44,269 bases of DNA from a candidate division TA06 bacterium ADurb.Bin131 (lineage in GTDB: Bacteria; Ratteibacteria; UBA8468; B48-G9; DTJG01): assembly GCA_002070645.1 (NCBI GenBank), contig MWDQ01000022.1:1-44269 (forward strand). The letters run 5' to 3'. Shown here piece after piece: positions 9,689-18,768 of this stretch (positions are counted from its first letter, which is position 1; each line of letters begins with the position of its first letter). Below the pieces are notes generated by a model. The model ran no database searches. It was not told the DNA's origin and saw nothing but the letters and a program-made list of their open reading frames with translations. The translations under genes and the position numbers were made by a program.

Positions 9689-9820
9689 ACCCATTTTAAT
9701 CCTCATGTGCAGTGTTATAAAAAAACAAGGTAATTCGTTTTGATTTTTACACTTTTTATTTTGAATTGAGAATAAAATCTCTTCCATTACTCTTTTTATA
9801 AAAATAGAAAAGGAGTTCAT

Positions 9821-11035
9821 ATGGCTGATAATATGCTTAAGGTAGGAATTATTGGTTTTGGGCTTCGTATTTCACATATGGCTGGACTTATGAAGATTTT
9901 TGGATTTCCGTATAGGATAGAGGCAATTGCGGATCCTGCTTGTGAGGAGATAGAAAAAGCAGTAAAGGAAAAAACACCAGAAGCCAGAACCAGAAGACGA
10001 ATAGACCCTGAGTTAATGCAGGATACAAAGTATTTTTCTTCAGCAGATGAAATGCTGGATAAAACAGAACTTGATGGTGTTATGATTGGAACAAGATGTT
10101 ATCTTCATACTGAAATGGCATGTAAGGTTGCAAAAAGAAATCTTCCTCTTTTTCTCGAAAAACCAGTGGCAATAAACTTTGAGCAGTTGAAGATGCTGCA
10201 GAAAGCATTTGAGAATTTTACTGCGCCAGTTGTGATTTCTTTCCCTCTGCGTCTTTCCCCTATTGCCTTAAAGGTAAAGCAAATAATTGAATCAGGAAGA
10301 ATAGGATATGTTGAGCATGTTGTGGCAGTGAATGATGTTCCTTATGGAGTGGGTTATTTTAATAGTTGGTACAGAAACTATAACGAGGTTGGCGGGCTTT
10401 TTCTTCAAAAAGCAACACATGATTTTGATTATATCTTTTTTCTAACAGGGCAAAAACCAAAAACAATTGCTGCAATGAATTCTCAGAGAATTTATGGGAA
10501 CAAAGATAAACCATTTGATCTTTTATGCAAGGATTGCGAAGAGAAAATGGAATGTGCTGAAAGCCCATTTAATCTTTTTTACAAGAGGTTTGCAGGGGAA
10601 AAAGTTGAATGGAATGACTGGCAAAAGTGTGTGTTTTCAAGAGAAATTAAAAATGAGGATAGCGGTAATGCTCTTATTGAACTTAACAATGGTGTTCAGG
10701 TAAGTTATACACAGAATTTTTTTGTAAGGAATCAAAAGGTTGCAAGACGTGGTACACGACTTTATGGATATAAAGGAACAATTGATTTTGACTGGTACCG
10801 TAATACAATAATTGTATATGATCATTTTACCCCGATTGTTGAAACAATTGAATTTACAGGTGATATGCCTCATTTTGGAGGGGACAGGGAACTTGTATAT
10901 GATTTTTTGATGGCAATGAAGGAAAAAAGACCATCCAGATCTCCAATGGAAGCAGGAATAACAAGTGCCCTTGCGTGTTTATGGGCTCGCGAGTCAGCCG
11001 AAAAAAGACAATTTTTTGAGGTTAAGATGCCATGA
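9821..11035 (+). CDS. Gfo/Idh/MocA-family oxidoreductase with four-cysteine cluster
   Basis: The 404 residues show an N-terminal Rossmann domain (GFGLR at 12-16) and the EKP motif (113-115), whose lysine lines the active site. A C-terminal alpha/beta domain carries HDFD (200-203). An insert holds Cys236, Cys239, Cys245 and Cys270, spaced like a structural metal site. Members of this family oxidise, reduce or epimerise sugars and inositols using NAD(P); some cleave glycosides by a redox mechanism. Its end overlaps the UroD-like gene by four bases (ATGA), which implies a joint function. The substrate cannot be told. Confidence 0.9.
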   Translation: MADNMLKVGIIGFGLRISHMAGLMKIFGFPYRIEAIADPACEEIEKAVKEKTPEARTRRRIDPELMQDTKYFSSADEMLDKTELDGVMIGTRCYLHTEMACKVAKRNLPLFLEKPVAINFEQLKMLQKAFENFTAPVVISFPLRLSPIALKVKQIIESGRIGYVEHVVAVNDVPYGVGYFNSWYRNYNEVGGLFLQKATHDFDYIFFLTGQKPKTIAAMNSQRIYGNKDKPFDLLCKDCEEKMECAESPFNLFYKRFAGEKVEWNDWQKCVFSREIKNEDSGNALIELNNGVQVSYTQNFFVRNQKVARRGTRLYGYKGTIDFDWYRNTIIVYDHFTPIVETIEFTGDMPHFGGDRELVYDFLMAMKEKRPSRSPMEAGITSALACLWARESAEKRQFFEVKMP

Positions 11036-12234
11036 CACGCAGAGAAAGGGTACTTACCTCTCTTAAACACAAACAACCTGATAGAATACCTGTTGACCTT
11101 GGTGGAATGGATTCAACAGGTATTACTGCTGTTGCCTATAACAAACTAAAAAAATACCTTTGTATAGAAACTGGTAATACAAAGGTTTATGACCCATACC
11201 AGCAGGTGGCTGTTGTTGATTTTAATGTTTTAGATATTATTGGTGCAGATGTTCTTGCTATTTTCCCTGAACCAGAAAAATGGAAGATATCAAAACTTCC
11301 TGATGGGTCTATGTGTGAGGTTCCAGAAAGATGGAATGCAGAAACACTTCCTGATGGATCCCAGCAGGTTGTTTTTAATGAAAAGATTATTGCAAAAAGA
11401 CCATCAAAATCCTGGTATTTTGAACAGGTGGATTATCCTTTAGCAAATGCAAAATCAATAAAAGAGATTGAATCAAACCAATCTATATTTGAAAACTTTG
11501 ACTGGCCTTTTTTTGTTGATGAAACAATCGAACAAATTGGCAAAAAGGCAAAACATCTTTACGAGACAACCGATTATGCCCTGATGGGTAATTTTGCAGT
11601 CCATATTTTTATGGGTGGACAACTCCTGAGGGGTTTTGAACAGTTTATGATTGATCTTGTACTTAATCCTGATATTGCCAGGTGTATTATGGATAATCTT
11701 TCTGAATCATACATAAAAAGATTTGAAAAATACAGTACTTATATTGGTCCATATGTGCAGATTATAAATGTCAATGATGATCTTGGAACCCAGGAATCAC
11801 TGCAGGTTTCTCCTGAAACATACAGGAAACTTATCAAGCCATATCAGAAGAAACTTTATAGATTTATCAAGGAACATTTCAATGGATATCTGTTTCTTCA
11901 TTCAGATGGTTCTATTTATGACATAATACCGGATCTAATTGATATTGGTGTTGATATTATTAATCCTGTTCAATTTTCCGCAAGGAATATGGATCTTGAA
12001 AAATTGAAAAGAGAATTTGGGAGATATATTACATTCTGGGGAGGAGGTTGTGATACCCAGCATATACTTCCATACTCTGATACACAAACAATCAAAAACC
12101 ATGTGAAAAGATGCATCAAAACACTTTTTCCTGGTGGAGGATTTGTTTTCTGCCAGATTCATAATATACAGCCAGATGTTCCGCCAGAAAATATTATGGC
12201 AATGTATGAAGCAGTAAAAGAGTGTTATTCATAG
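11032..12234 (+). CDS. UroD/MtaA-superfamily protein (methyltransferase-like)
   Basis: The opening TRRERVLTSLKHKQPDRIPVDLGG is the signature start of the uroporphyrinogen-decarboxylase-like superfamily. That family includes haem-pathway HemE and the zinc, cobamide-linked methyltransferases MtaA and CmuA. At 400 residues and with no haem genes nearby, a HemE role is unlikely. MtaA binds zinc with H-x-C and a later Cys; here the first pair is His290-x-Asp292 (LHSDGS) while a Cys remains at 374. It is translationally coupled to the preceding Gfo/Idh gene, and its end overlaps the convergent Gfo/Idh gene by 10 bp. Methyl transfer to or from a sugar is possible but unproven. Confidence 0.85.
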   Translation: MTRRERVLTSLKHKQPDRIPVDLGGMDSTGITAVAYNKLKKYLCIETGNTKVYDPYQQVAVVDFNVLDIIGADVLAIFPEPEKWKISKLPDGSMCEVPERWNAETLPDGSQQVVFNEKIIAKRPSKSWYFEQVDYPLANAKSIKEIESNQSIFENFDWPFFVDETIEQIGKKAKHLYETTDYALMGNFAVHIFMGGQLLRGFEQFMIDLVLNPDIARCIMDNLSESYIKRFEKYSTYIGPYVQIINVNDDLGTQESLQVSPETYRKLIKPYQKKLYRFIKEHFNGYLFLHSDGSIYDIIPDLIDIGVDIINPVQFSARNMDLEKLKREFGRYITFWGGGCDTQHILPYSDTQTIKNHVKRCIKTLFPGGGFVFCQIHNIQPDVPPENIMAMYEAVKECYS

Positions 12235-13412
12235 TGTGGAATCAGGTTTTCGTCAAGAAATACAGGTGCACCGTCTTTTATCATACTCATTTTTCCTGCT
12301 TCAATTACTGCTGTACTGATAATTGCCTGGTTGGGTAGTGGTCTTGTTTTTTCAAATTCTGATATCATCTGTACCCTTTTTTCGAATGCCTGGTTTTTAT
12401 CAAGATTGTTTGTTTCTTCATTAATTCTCAAGCAATCATTAATTGCCTGAATAACACTATCAGCACCATAACCGAGATATTGGTCAGTATCTGGTTTATT
12501 CCAATCAAGATAGGGCTTAAAAAAATATGGGTTAAATATTTCGTAGCCATCCTTTGTTGTTGAGAAGTTTGAATTTCTATCTGCATTATCTGCACGGAAC
12601 TCACCTTCTGTGCAGGTTATCTGAAATCCTTGATTTGAAAGACAGGGATTTTTTTCTGGGAGTATCCATGATGTTTGTAGATATTCAACAGCACCATTGC
12701 TCCATGTAATAAATACCTGGGATGAATCAAAGGCATTAATACCAAGTGAAACAAGAAGTTTCTTCTGACCTTTTGCAATAATTTTTACTGGTTTTAGTCC
12801 AGTGACAAAATAAAACATATCAATATAATGGGTTCCGAGATATTCAAGAGGAGAACTTCTCTCGCACCAGTTTCTAAAGTACTTTAAGGGTATTTCTCTC
12901 CTTTGCTCATGCCATGCATGACAACAAAGGGCTTCTCCCATTTCTCCTTTTTTATATTTATACTGCACAGCCCTTAATGATAAATCATGTCTTTTATGGA
13001 AATCAGTAAAAACATATACACCTTTTTTTCTTGATGATTCTAAAATTTTTCCTGCATCTTTTACAGTTAAACAAAGTGGTTTTTGAACAATAACATCAAA
13101 TCCTTTTTCAATGGCAAAAAGGGTCATTTCTGCATGTAGGTCATCAGGGGTTGCAATAATAACAATTCCTGGATTTTGAAGTTTTTCGAGTGCTATTTTC
13201 CAGGCATAAGGGTTTTCATCCTTTATTTGCGGGTATCCTTTTATTTCTGCTTCTGGAAACTCCTCGATTAATCTTTGTATGGTGATTTTTTTTCTTGAAG
13301 CAACAATAATCTGTGAGATCTTTCCGTTTTTCTTTTCCTGCAAAAGAACAGGTAGCAAAAGTTGCTTTGTTATCATTCCACCGCCAATAACAACAGCATT
13401 TAATTTAATCAT
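12225..13412 (-). CDS. Gfo/Idh/MocA-family oxidoreductase, GGGMIT subgroup
   Basis: The Rossmann start reads VVIGGGMITKQLLLP (residues 7-21) rather than the usual GxGxxG, and the catalytic-lysine motif is QKP (Lys111) rather than EKP. The C-terminal domain is complete, giving 395 residues. The gene at 42721 shares the unusual GGGMIT start, the HKR motif and the GYGxDSV motif, so the two form a distinct subgroup. It lies 10 bp after the GH51 gene on the same strand and is surely in its operon, which suggests a role on a product of arabinofuranoside cleavage. It has a good ribosome site (AGGGAG). Confidence 0.88.
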   Translation of the reverse strand: MIKLNAVVIGGGMITKQLLLPVLLQEKKNGKISQIIVASRKKITIQRLIEEFPEAEIKGYPQIKDENPYAWKIALEKLQNPGIVIIATPDDLHAEMTLFAIEKGFDVIVQKPLCLTVKDAGKILESSRKKGVYVFTDFHKRHDLSLRAVQYKYKKGEMGEALCCHAWHEQRREIPLKYFRNWCERSSPLEYLGTHYIDMFYFVTGLKPVKIIAKGQKKLLVSLGINAFDSSQVFITWSNGAVEYLQTSWILPEKNPCLSNQGFQITCTEGEFRADNADRNSNFSTTKDGYEIFNPYFFKPYLDWNKPDTDQYLGYGADSVIQAINDCLRINEETNNLDKNQAFEKRVQMISEFEKTRPLPNQAIISTAVIEAGKMSMIKDGAPVFLDENLIPHYE

Positions 13413-13422
13413 CTTTTTCTCC

Positions 13423-14949
13423 CTAAGAATTCTGAATTTTCAGCATTGTGATTGAATGTGCAGGAAAATCCCACTGAAGGTTTGTGTCTGATTTTATCTT
13501 TTCTTGATACTGCTCCATTTTTACATTTTCTTCATCAAAATCATTGATTGAATAAATATCAGGACCATTCACCACAGAAACAGAAACCGTATCCTTATGT
13601 CTATAACCACGAAGTTCAATAGAGGCGCTTAATGTTTTTTCAGGATGACGGTTAACAGCAATAATACAGATTTTATTTTCCTTAGAATCATATGTTGCAG
13701 ACACATCTAGGTAAGGTACATTATGTATTTCGGGGACACTGCTTTCGTCCATCTGGAAGTTATCCTTTCCAACGTCAAATGTTGGCCATGGGAAATAGCG
13801 ATAATCCTTGCAGGAAAAGCCATCGCTCCATACCTCTGGTGCAAGAACAACATCTCCTGTTTCTTTTGCAAAAAGAATAAATGGATAATATACTGTTTGT
13901 TTTACAAGTGCATCAGGTTTTGTTCGCATCAAACCAACGCAGTTAACAAGCATTGATTGATGAGAAAAATCAAGGGTTCTGCAGAATCTAAGTAGTAGAT
14001 TCATTGAACTTGCAAACACAAGTGCGTCCTTGAGATTATAAACCTCATCAAGATCATCCTTATGACCTTTTCTATACCATACCCCCCACTCTGAAAGGGC
14101 AAGTCCAATTCTATGGTTTGTCTGTTTTTGTTGAGAGATATTAATAATATCGTCTTCCATTTTCCTGAGATGGTCAGCAATTGTAAAAACCTGACCGAAT
14201 GAATCAAAATATTCATGCCTGCCAATATAGATATGAACAGATATGTTATCAATATAATCCCAGCAATTATCCAGGATAATCCTGTCCCAATCAGGGTCAT
14301 GTTTTCCCATCCCAACAGCAATAATATTTATAGATGGGTCAACTCTTTTCATTGCCTTTGAAAACTCTGAAAGTGTTTGACTGTACTGATTTGCATTTTT
14401 TGTTCCAACCTGCCAATCACCATATATCTCATTTCCTATTTCCCAGTATTTCACATTAAAGGGTTGTATATTGCCATTTTCCCTGCGCAGGTTTGCATAA
14501 AATGTATTCCCTGAACTATTGCAATACTCCACCCAGTTTGCTGCTTCGAGCGAGGTTCCATTACCTGCATTTACAGTGATATATGGTTGGGTGCCTGTTT
14601 CTCTACAAAATCTTATATACTCATCTGTGCCAAAAAGATTGCTTTCTTCACGGGTTATATCATCAGCATAAGAAAGTTTCCTTTTTCTATTCTTTGCCGG
14701 ACCTACACCATCAATCCAGTGATACCAGGATGAAAAATTACCTCCAGGCCATCTTATTGTTCCCAATTTCAATTTTTTAATTTCCTCGAGCACATCTTTT
14801 CTCAATCCATTTTTATCAGCAAAAATCGACTGAGGGTCGAAAATTCCTGGGTATAAACAATTGTGGACGTGTTCAATAAACGAACCAAAAAAATTTTGAT
14901 TTTTTTTGCCGATAACCTTTGAAGAATCAATAATAATATATGATTTCAT
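13423..14949 (-). CDS. GH51 alpha-L-arabinofuranosidase
   Basis: The protein removes terminal alpha-L-arabinofuranose from arabinan or arabinoxylan fragments. The 508-residue length and the motifs NFFGSFIEHVHNCLYPGI, IRWPGGNFSSWYHW, KYWEIGNEIYG and LALSEWGVWY are those of glycoside hydrolase family 51. The acid/base is Glu174 and the nucleophile Glu287. The TIM barrel covers about 1-380, with a beta-sandwich after it. There is no signal peptide, so it should act in the cytoplasm on imported oligosaccharides. It leads a two-gene minus-strand operon with a Gfo/Idh gene and is divergent from the UroD-like/esterase pair, with a perfect inverted repeat between them. Confidence 0.95.
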   Translation of the reverse strand: MKSYIIIDSSKVIGKKNQNFFGSFIEHVHNCLYPGIFDPQSIFADKNGLRKDVLEEIKKLKLGTIRWPGGNFSSWYHWIDGVGPAKNRKRKLSYADDITREESNLFGTDEYIRFCRETGTQPYITVNAGNGTSLEAANWVEYCNSSGNTFYANLRRENGNIQPFNVKYWEIGNEIYGDWQVGTKNANQYSQTLSEFSKAMKRVDPSINIIAVGMGKHDPDWDRIILDNCWDYIDNISVHIYIGRHEYFDSFGQVFTIADHLRKMEDDIINISQQKQTNHRIGLALSEWGVWYRKGHKDDLDEVYNLKDALVFASSMNLLLRFCRTLDFSHQSMLVNCVGLMRTKPDALVKQTVYYPFILFAKETGDVVLAPEVWSDGFSCKDYRYFPWPTFDVGKDNFQMDESSVPEIHNVPYLDVSATYDSKENKICIIAVNRHPEKTLSASIELRGYRHKDTVSVSVVNGPDIYSINDFDEENVKMEQYQEKIKSDTNLQWDFPAHSITMLKIQNS

Positions 14950-15059
14950 TTATTCCTCCAATTATATTGAACCGCATAAAGATTTAAGAAATTAGATTCC
15001 TGAAAATAAAGTAAGCCTAGAGGATGTTATTATACTACTATAATTTTTCTTTTCATTCA

Positions 15060-15092
15060 ATTTTCTGGCAATAACCCTTGTTGCCAGAAAAT
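15060..15092. promoter_or_regulatory. Perfect 12-bp inverted repeat, likely operator
   Basis: The arms ATTTTCTGGCAA (15060-15071) and TTGCCAGAAAAT (15081-15092) match perfectly around a 9-base centre, and their starts are 21 bp apart, two helical turns. It sits between divergent GH51 and UroD-like genes and is not followed by a T-run on either strand. A dimeric regulator site is therefore more likely than a terminator. The regulator is not in the window. Confidence 0.55.
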
Positions 15093-15180
15093 AAACGATG
15101 ATAATACAGAAGAATCCTACTATTTGGAAATACTTTTTTGCGTCCAAATCATACTCGTTATTACAATATTATAAAATTTA

Positions 15181-15189
15181 TGATAAAAT
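15181..15189 (+). promoter_or_regulatory. Extended -10 promoter for the UroD-like/esterase pair
   Basis: TGATAAAAT gives an extended -10 (TG, one base, TAAAAT). The -35 position 17 bp upstream (TTACAA, 15161-15166) is weak, as is common with extended -10 sites. The gene starts 39 bp further on after AGGGAG. Confidence 0.45.
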
Positions 15190-15227
15190 CCCTAAGAACA
15201 ATATTCATTAGATCATAAGGGAGAAAT

Positions 15228-16241
15228 ATGACAGAGAGAGAAAGAATGCTAAGATGTATTGAATTGAGAGGTGATGGAGAGATATTTTCGAGTGTTTCAA
15301 TTGCGTGGCCTGTCTGGGAAAAACATGCTGAGTTTTTTGAAAAAATAAAAAATGAATGTCCTGACGTAAAAATTTTTGCTGGCAAGGATGAAACGCGTCG
15401 CGCAGGTAATAAAATAAGGGATAAATGGGGTTGTTTATGGATTTATCCAATAGATTATCTTGATGGCCAGGTTATTGAACATCCGCTCGATGATTGGTCA
15501 AAACTTGATACCTATATTCCACCAGATCCTGATAAATATGTTGACTGGGAAAAAGCAAAAAAGGATGTCAAGGAGGCAAAAGAAAAGGGAATTCTTACTG
15601 GAGGCGGTATTGATCATGGATTTTTTTTCTTACTTTTAACCTATCTTCGGGGTTATGAAAATGTAATGATTGATTTTGCCGAGGAAAACCCAAATCTTTA
15701 TCGTTTGATAGAAATCATAGAGGATTACTGGTTAAAGGTTATAAAGAAATGGATTGAAACAGGTGTTGACACCATAGGTTTTGGAGATGATCTTGGACTG
15801 CAAAATTCTTTGCCAATTAGTCCATCTGCCTGGAGAAAATACATAAAACCATCCTTCAAAAAGTTTTTTACTCTCTGCAAGGAGAATAAGGTTCATGCAG
15901 GTCTTCATACAGATGGCTGGATTGTTGCTATTATGGAGGATTTAATTGAGTGCGGTTTAAGTATATTAAACCCTCAGGATCTTGTAAATGGCATTGATAA
16001 TATTGAACGAATACTAAAAGGAAGAATATGTATAGACCTTGATATTGACAGACAGAAGATAACATACTCTGGTACTCCTCAGGATATTGATGAACACATT
16101 TTCAATTGCGTGAAGAAACTTGGTTCCCAAAATGGTGGACTGTTTATGAAGTTTGGAGCATATCCCGGTACTCCAATTGAAAACATTGCTGCAGTTATTA
16201 CATCCTTCGAAAAATATCACGATTACTGGAAAAACAGGTAA
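15228..16241 (+). CDS. UroD/MtaA-superfamily protein
   Basis: At 337 residues this is a UroD-like TIM barrel that starts TERERMLRCIELRG. The metal motif of the MtaA branch is changed to His227-x-Asp229 (LHTDGW), and the position of the later cysteine holds no Cys (FGAYPG), so a classic His-Cys-Cys zinc site is absent. The N-terminal part differs from the other two paralogues in the window. It is followed after 6 bp by a secreted esterase, and its promoter region is shared with GH51. The reaction is unknown; sugar-linked demethylation or another lyase-type reaction is possible. Confidence 0.78.
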   Translation: MTERERMLRCIELRGDGEIFSSVSIAWPVWEKHAEFFEKIKNECPDVKIFAGKDETRRAGNKIRDKWGCLWIYPIDYLDGQVIEHPLDDWSKLDTYIPPDPDKYVDWEKAKKDVKEAKEKGILTGGGIDHGFFFLLLTYLRGYENVMIDFAEENPNLYRLIEIIEDYWLKVIKKWIETGVDTIGFGDDLGLQNSLPISPSAWRKYIKPSFKKFFTLCKENKVHAGLHTDGWIVAIMEDLIECGLSILNPQDLVNGIDNIERILKGRICIDLDIDRQKITYSGTPQDIDEHIFNCVKKLGSQNGGLFMKFGAYPGTPIENIAAVITSFEKYHDYWKNR

Positions 16242-16247
16242 GGAACA

Positions 16248-17951
16248 ATGAAAAAAATTATATTATTTTTGATCATGGGTTGGGTTGTTCTTTTTGCTGG
16301 AACTGATTTTGTCGATCCGATTTTTAACATAAACTCAATTATTAATGATCCGCTCGATGTCAAAATTATAAGTACAACAAAACAAGGAAACATTATTATT
16401 CAGGAGGTCGAATTTACATCTGAGGTATATCAAGAAAAACCAGTTAGAATTTATGGGATTATTGGATTTCCCGAAGGTGCGAATAAACTTCCAGCAATAT
16501 TCTGGAGCCAGTCAGGGATGGCACCAGCGAACAAAGGAATGCCAGAATTATTTGCTAGCAGAGGATATGTGTGTATGTGTATTACACTTCCTCATTCAAT
16601 ATGGAATCCAAATGTGCGGTTTGACACAAAAAATCCTGAAAATGGCAATATGACGCACTATGCTATTGCTCAGATGAGGGCAATTACCTATTTATCGACA
16701 ATACCAGAGGTTGATCCTGATAGAATAGGGATAGGTGGTTCTTCTTATGGAGGGTTTTTTTCAACCCTTATTGCAGGCGCAGATCCAAGATTAAAATGTG
16801 GAATGGCATTTTTTGCTGGTGGAAATATGTCGCTTGGAACCCATATCCCTCAGTTTACACAACTTGAAAATCTTGAGGATGTTGATGTCTGGAACAAAAC
16901 AATAGACCCTGCTTTGAGATTAAGATATAGAAAGATTCCATTTTTGTGGGGTGTTGCTGCGAATGACAACTGGTTTTATTTTTCTTCAGTAACAAAAACA
17001 TACGAAGATTCCATTGGAGAAAAAAGGATGGCTATTGTTCCACTGTGGGAGCATGGCTTTCCAGAAGAGGTTGACGAACAATTATTTTCCTGGTTTGACA
17101 TTTATCTTAAACACATAAGAAAACCATATAATAATGTTTCTTCACTTAATATCCAGAAAAAAAACAATAAACTTTATGCCATGTGGTCATTTTCAGGCGA
17201 AAACAAGGTGAATGAGGCCAAGATTATTGTAAGTTATGGAAAAGTTTCTCCATGGAAATGGTGGGTGCACAGGAATCATCTTGTTTTTCCAGCAGAAATA
17301 AAGGGAAATATGATAACCGCAGAAATTCCTGTTGTTGAGCCAGGCATTGAAATGCTTGTTTATGGCAATATTATAGACAATAATAATGTTTTAATATCAA
17401 CAGTGCCTGTTAAGGTAAAACCAGAAAACTATGGATTAAAAAAGGCAAACTGCTATAGCAGGTTTAATCTTTTTCAATATAAGGTACTTGACGATGAAAC
17501 ACAAAAAAATTTCAACAGAATGGGGATAACAAGATATGTTGTTGATAAAAAGGAGAAAAGAAATAACCTTAATTCATTAAGAGTAGAACCCACAAACAAT
17601 AAAAAAACAGGGCAGATATATATTAAACTTCATCATGTGCCAGAACATTCTCATATCCTTAAATTATGGGTAAAGGCAGAGAAAAAGACAGAGATTGTTT
17701 TTACAGTTAAAGGTGTTGAATATCCTGACCAAAAATCCAGTATCGTCAGATTATTAAGGAACCAGGATACTCAGGGAACTATCCCGATTTTTACAAAGTC
17801 AGTCAATGTTGAGAATTCCTGGAAGATGATACAGGTGCAGTGTCCTTATAATAATGAAGGCGTGGAAGGGTATGAACTGATTATAACAGTTAAAGATCCT
17901 GTAAAATACTGGATAAATAATATTGTTTTTGAGCCAGTGTGGAATAAATAA
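16248..17951 (+). CDS. Secreted alpha/beta-hydrolase, acetylxylan-esterase/dienelactone-hydrolase type
   Basis: A signal peptide (MKKIILFLIMGWVVLFAG) is followed by an alpha/beta-hydrolase domain (about 50-300). The nucleophile elbow is GSSYG, with Ser166, and plausible acid and base are Asp240 and His269. The segment KLPAIFWSQSG... carries the oxyanion region. After it comes a beta-rich domain of about 250 residues with no name that I can give. Such enzymes remove acetyl or other ester groups from polysaccharides or act as peptidases. Its place after the UroD-like gene and opposite GH51 favours a polysaccharide ester. It is predicted to act in the periplasm or outside. Confidence 0.78.
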   Translation: MKKIILFLIMGWVVLFAGTDFVDPIFNINSIINDPLDVKIISTTKQGNIIIQEVEFTSEVYQEKPVRIYGIIGFPEGANKLPAIFWSQSGMAPANKGMPELFASRGYVCMCITLPHSIWNPNVRFDTKNPENGNMTHYAIAQMRAITYLSTIPEVDPDRIGIGGSSYGGFFSTLIAGADPRLKCGMAFFAGGNMSLGTHIPQFTQLENLEDVDVWNKTIDPALRLRYRKIPFLWGVAANDNWFYFSSVTKTYEDSIGEKRMAIVPLWEHGFPEEVDEQLFSWFDIYLKHIRKPYNNVSSLNIQKKNNKLYAMWSFSGENKVNEAKIIVSYGKVSPWKWWVHRNHLVFPAEIKGNMITAEIPVVEPGIEMLVYGNIIDNNNVLISTVPVKVKPENYGLKKANCYSRFNLFQYKVLDDETQKNFNRMGITRYVVDKKEKRNNLNSLRVEPTNNKKTGQIYIKLHHVPEHSHILKLWVKAEKKTEIVFTVKGVEYPDQKSSIVRLLRNQDTQGTIPIFTKSVNVENSWKMIQVQCPYNNEGVEGYELIITVKDPVKYWINNIVFEPVWNK

Positions 17952-17961
17952 AACATTCAAA

Positions 17962-18027
17962 CAATGTAGTAATCATCTTTATGTGCGATGTATTTCTGAT
18001 GTTATGAAAAAACATACGAGAGATGAT
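17962..18027 (+). repeat. Degenerate copy of the dispersed REP-like element
   Basis: The copy reads AATGTAGTAATCATC then TTTATGTGCGATGTATTT and GATGTTATGAAAAA. It keeps the GTAG head, the GCGATGTATTT block and the TTATGAAA block seen in the other copies, but its first hairpin has decayed. It lies between the esterase stop and araD. Confidence 0.6.
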
Positions 18028-18064
18028 ATGTGATGGAAAGAAAAATTGGAGAACAACCAGGGAC

Positions 18065-18077
18065 TTGTAAATTACAA
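18065..18077. promoter_or_regulatory. 13-bp palindrome upstream of araD
   Basis: TTGTAAATTACAA is a perfect palindrome with a single central base and ends 23 bp before the araD start. The TTGT...ACAA form recalls GntR-type operators, to which the Bacillus AraR family belongs. No regulator gene is nearby, so this is a suggestion only. Confidence 0.3.
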
Positions 18078-18100
18078 AGTAAATTGCAGGAAAATGTAAT

Positions 18101-18763
18101 ATGAAAAATCTAAAAAAAAGCGTATATGAAGCAAATCTTCTTTTACCGAGATATGGCCTTGTGGTTGGAACCCAGGGTAATGTAAGTGGTATGGATAGAA
18201 AAAAAGGCATTATATACATAAAACCGAGTGGTGTACCATACGAGAATCTAAAACTTAAAGACATTGTTGGGATTGATATCAATGGAAATACTGTTGAAGG
18301 CAAACTAAAACCATCTGTTGATTGGATTCATCATGTTTTTATTTATGCACATATGAAGGATGTTTGTGGGGTTGTTCATACCCATTCTCCTTATGCAAGT
18401 GTTTTTGCTGCCTGTAAGATTTCTGTCCCATGTTTAACAACAGGTCAGGCAGATGTTTTTGGGGGGGAGATTCCTGTTAGTGATTATGCTGATAACAGAG
18501 GAAATAATATTGGGAAAAGTATTCTTAATTATAAAAGGGAGGGATGTCCTTCAATTATTCTTGGCAGCCATGGTGTATTTAGTTTTGATATTACACCGGA
18601 AAAAGCAGTATTTGCGGCATTGATGACAGAATATTTTGCAAAAATAAATCTGTTTGCAATCTTTCTCGGCAAGACAAAGGGGATAGAGGTTAAACCAATG
18701 GTTCTGGCAGAGATAGAAAAATGGTACAAAAGATATCATGGCGGAGGTTATGGCCAGAAGTAA
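18101..18763 (+). CDS. araD: L-ribulose-5-phosphate 4-epimerase
   Basis: The enzyme converts L-ribulose-5-P to D-xylulose-5-P, the last arabinose-specific step. At 220 residues it belongs to the class II aldolase family. Its metal ligands are Asp74, His93, His95 and His157. AraD carries Asp where fuculose-phosphate aldolase has Glu, so Asp74 points to the epimerase. Asp118 (QAD) and Tyr217 in a C-terminal YGQ match the acid/base pair of E. coli AraD (Asp120 and Tyr229). A 13-bp palindrome precedes it. It converges with the msbA gene at 6 bp distance. No araA or araB is adjacent, but candidate partners lie at 33453 and 35126. Confidence 0.86.
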   Translation: MKNLKKSVYEANLLLPRYGLVVGTQGNVSGMDRKKGIIYIKPSGVPYENLKLKDIVGIDINGNTVEGKLKPSVDWIHHVFIYAHMKDVCGVVHTHSPYASVFAACKISVPCLTTGQADVFGGEIPVSDYADNRGNNIGKSILNYKREGCPSIILGSHGVFSFDITPEKAVFAALMTEYFAKINLFAIFLGKTKGIEVKPMVLAEIEKWYKRYHGGGYGQK

Positions 18764-18768
18764 ACCAA

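Noticed and set aside
9700-9740. Further copy of the REP-like element after the PEBP gene
   Set aside because: Only a loose likeness (ATGTGCAGTGTTAT then an A-run) remains, with no head and no hairpin; too weak to call.
11032-12234. HemE (uroporphyrinogen decarboxylase) for the UroD-like genes
   Set aside because: Three diverged paralogues with altered metal motifs lie next to sugar genes and no haem pathway gene is present, so a haem role is unlikely.
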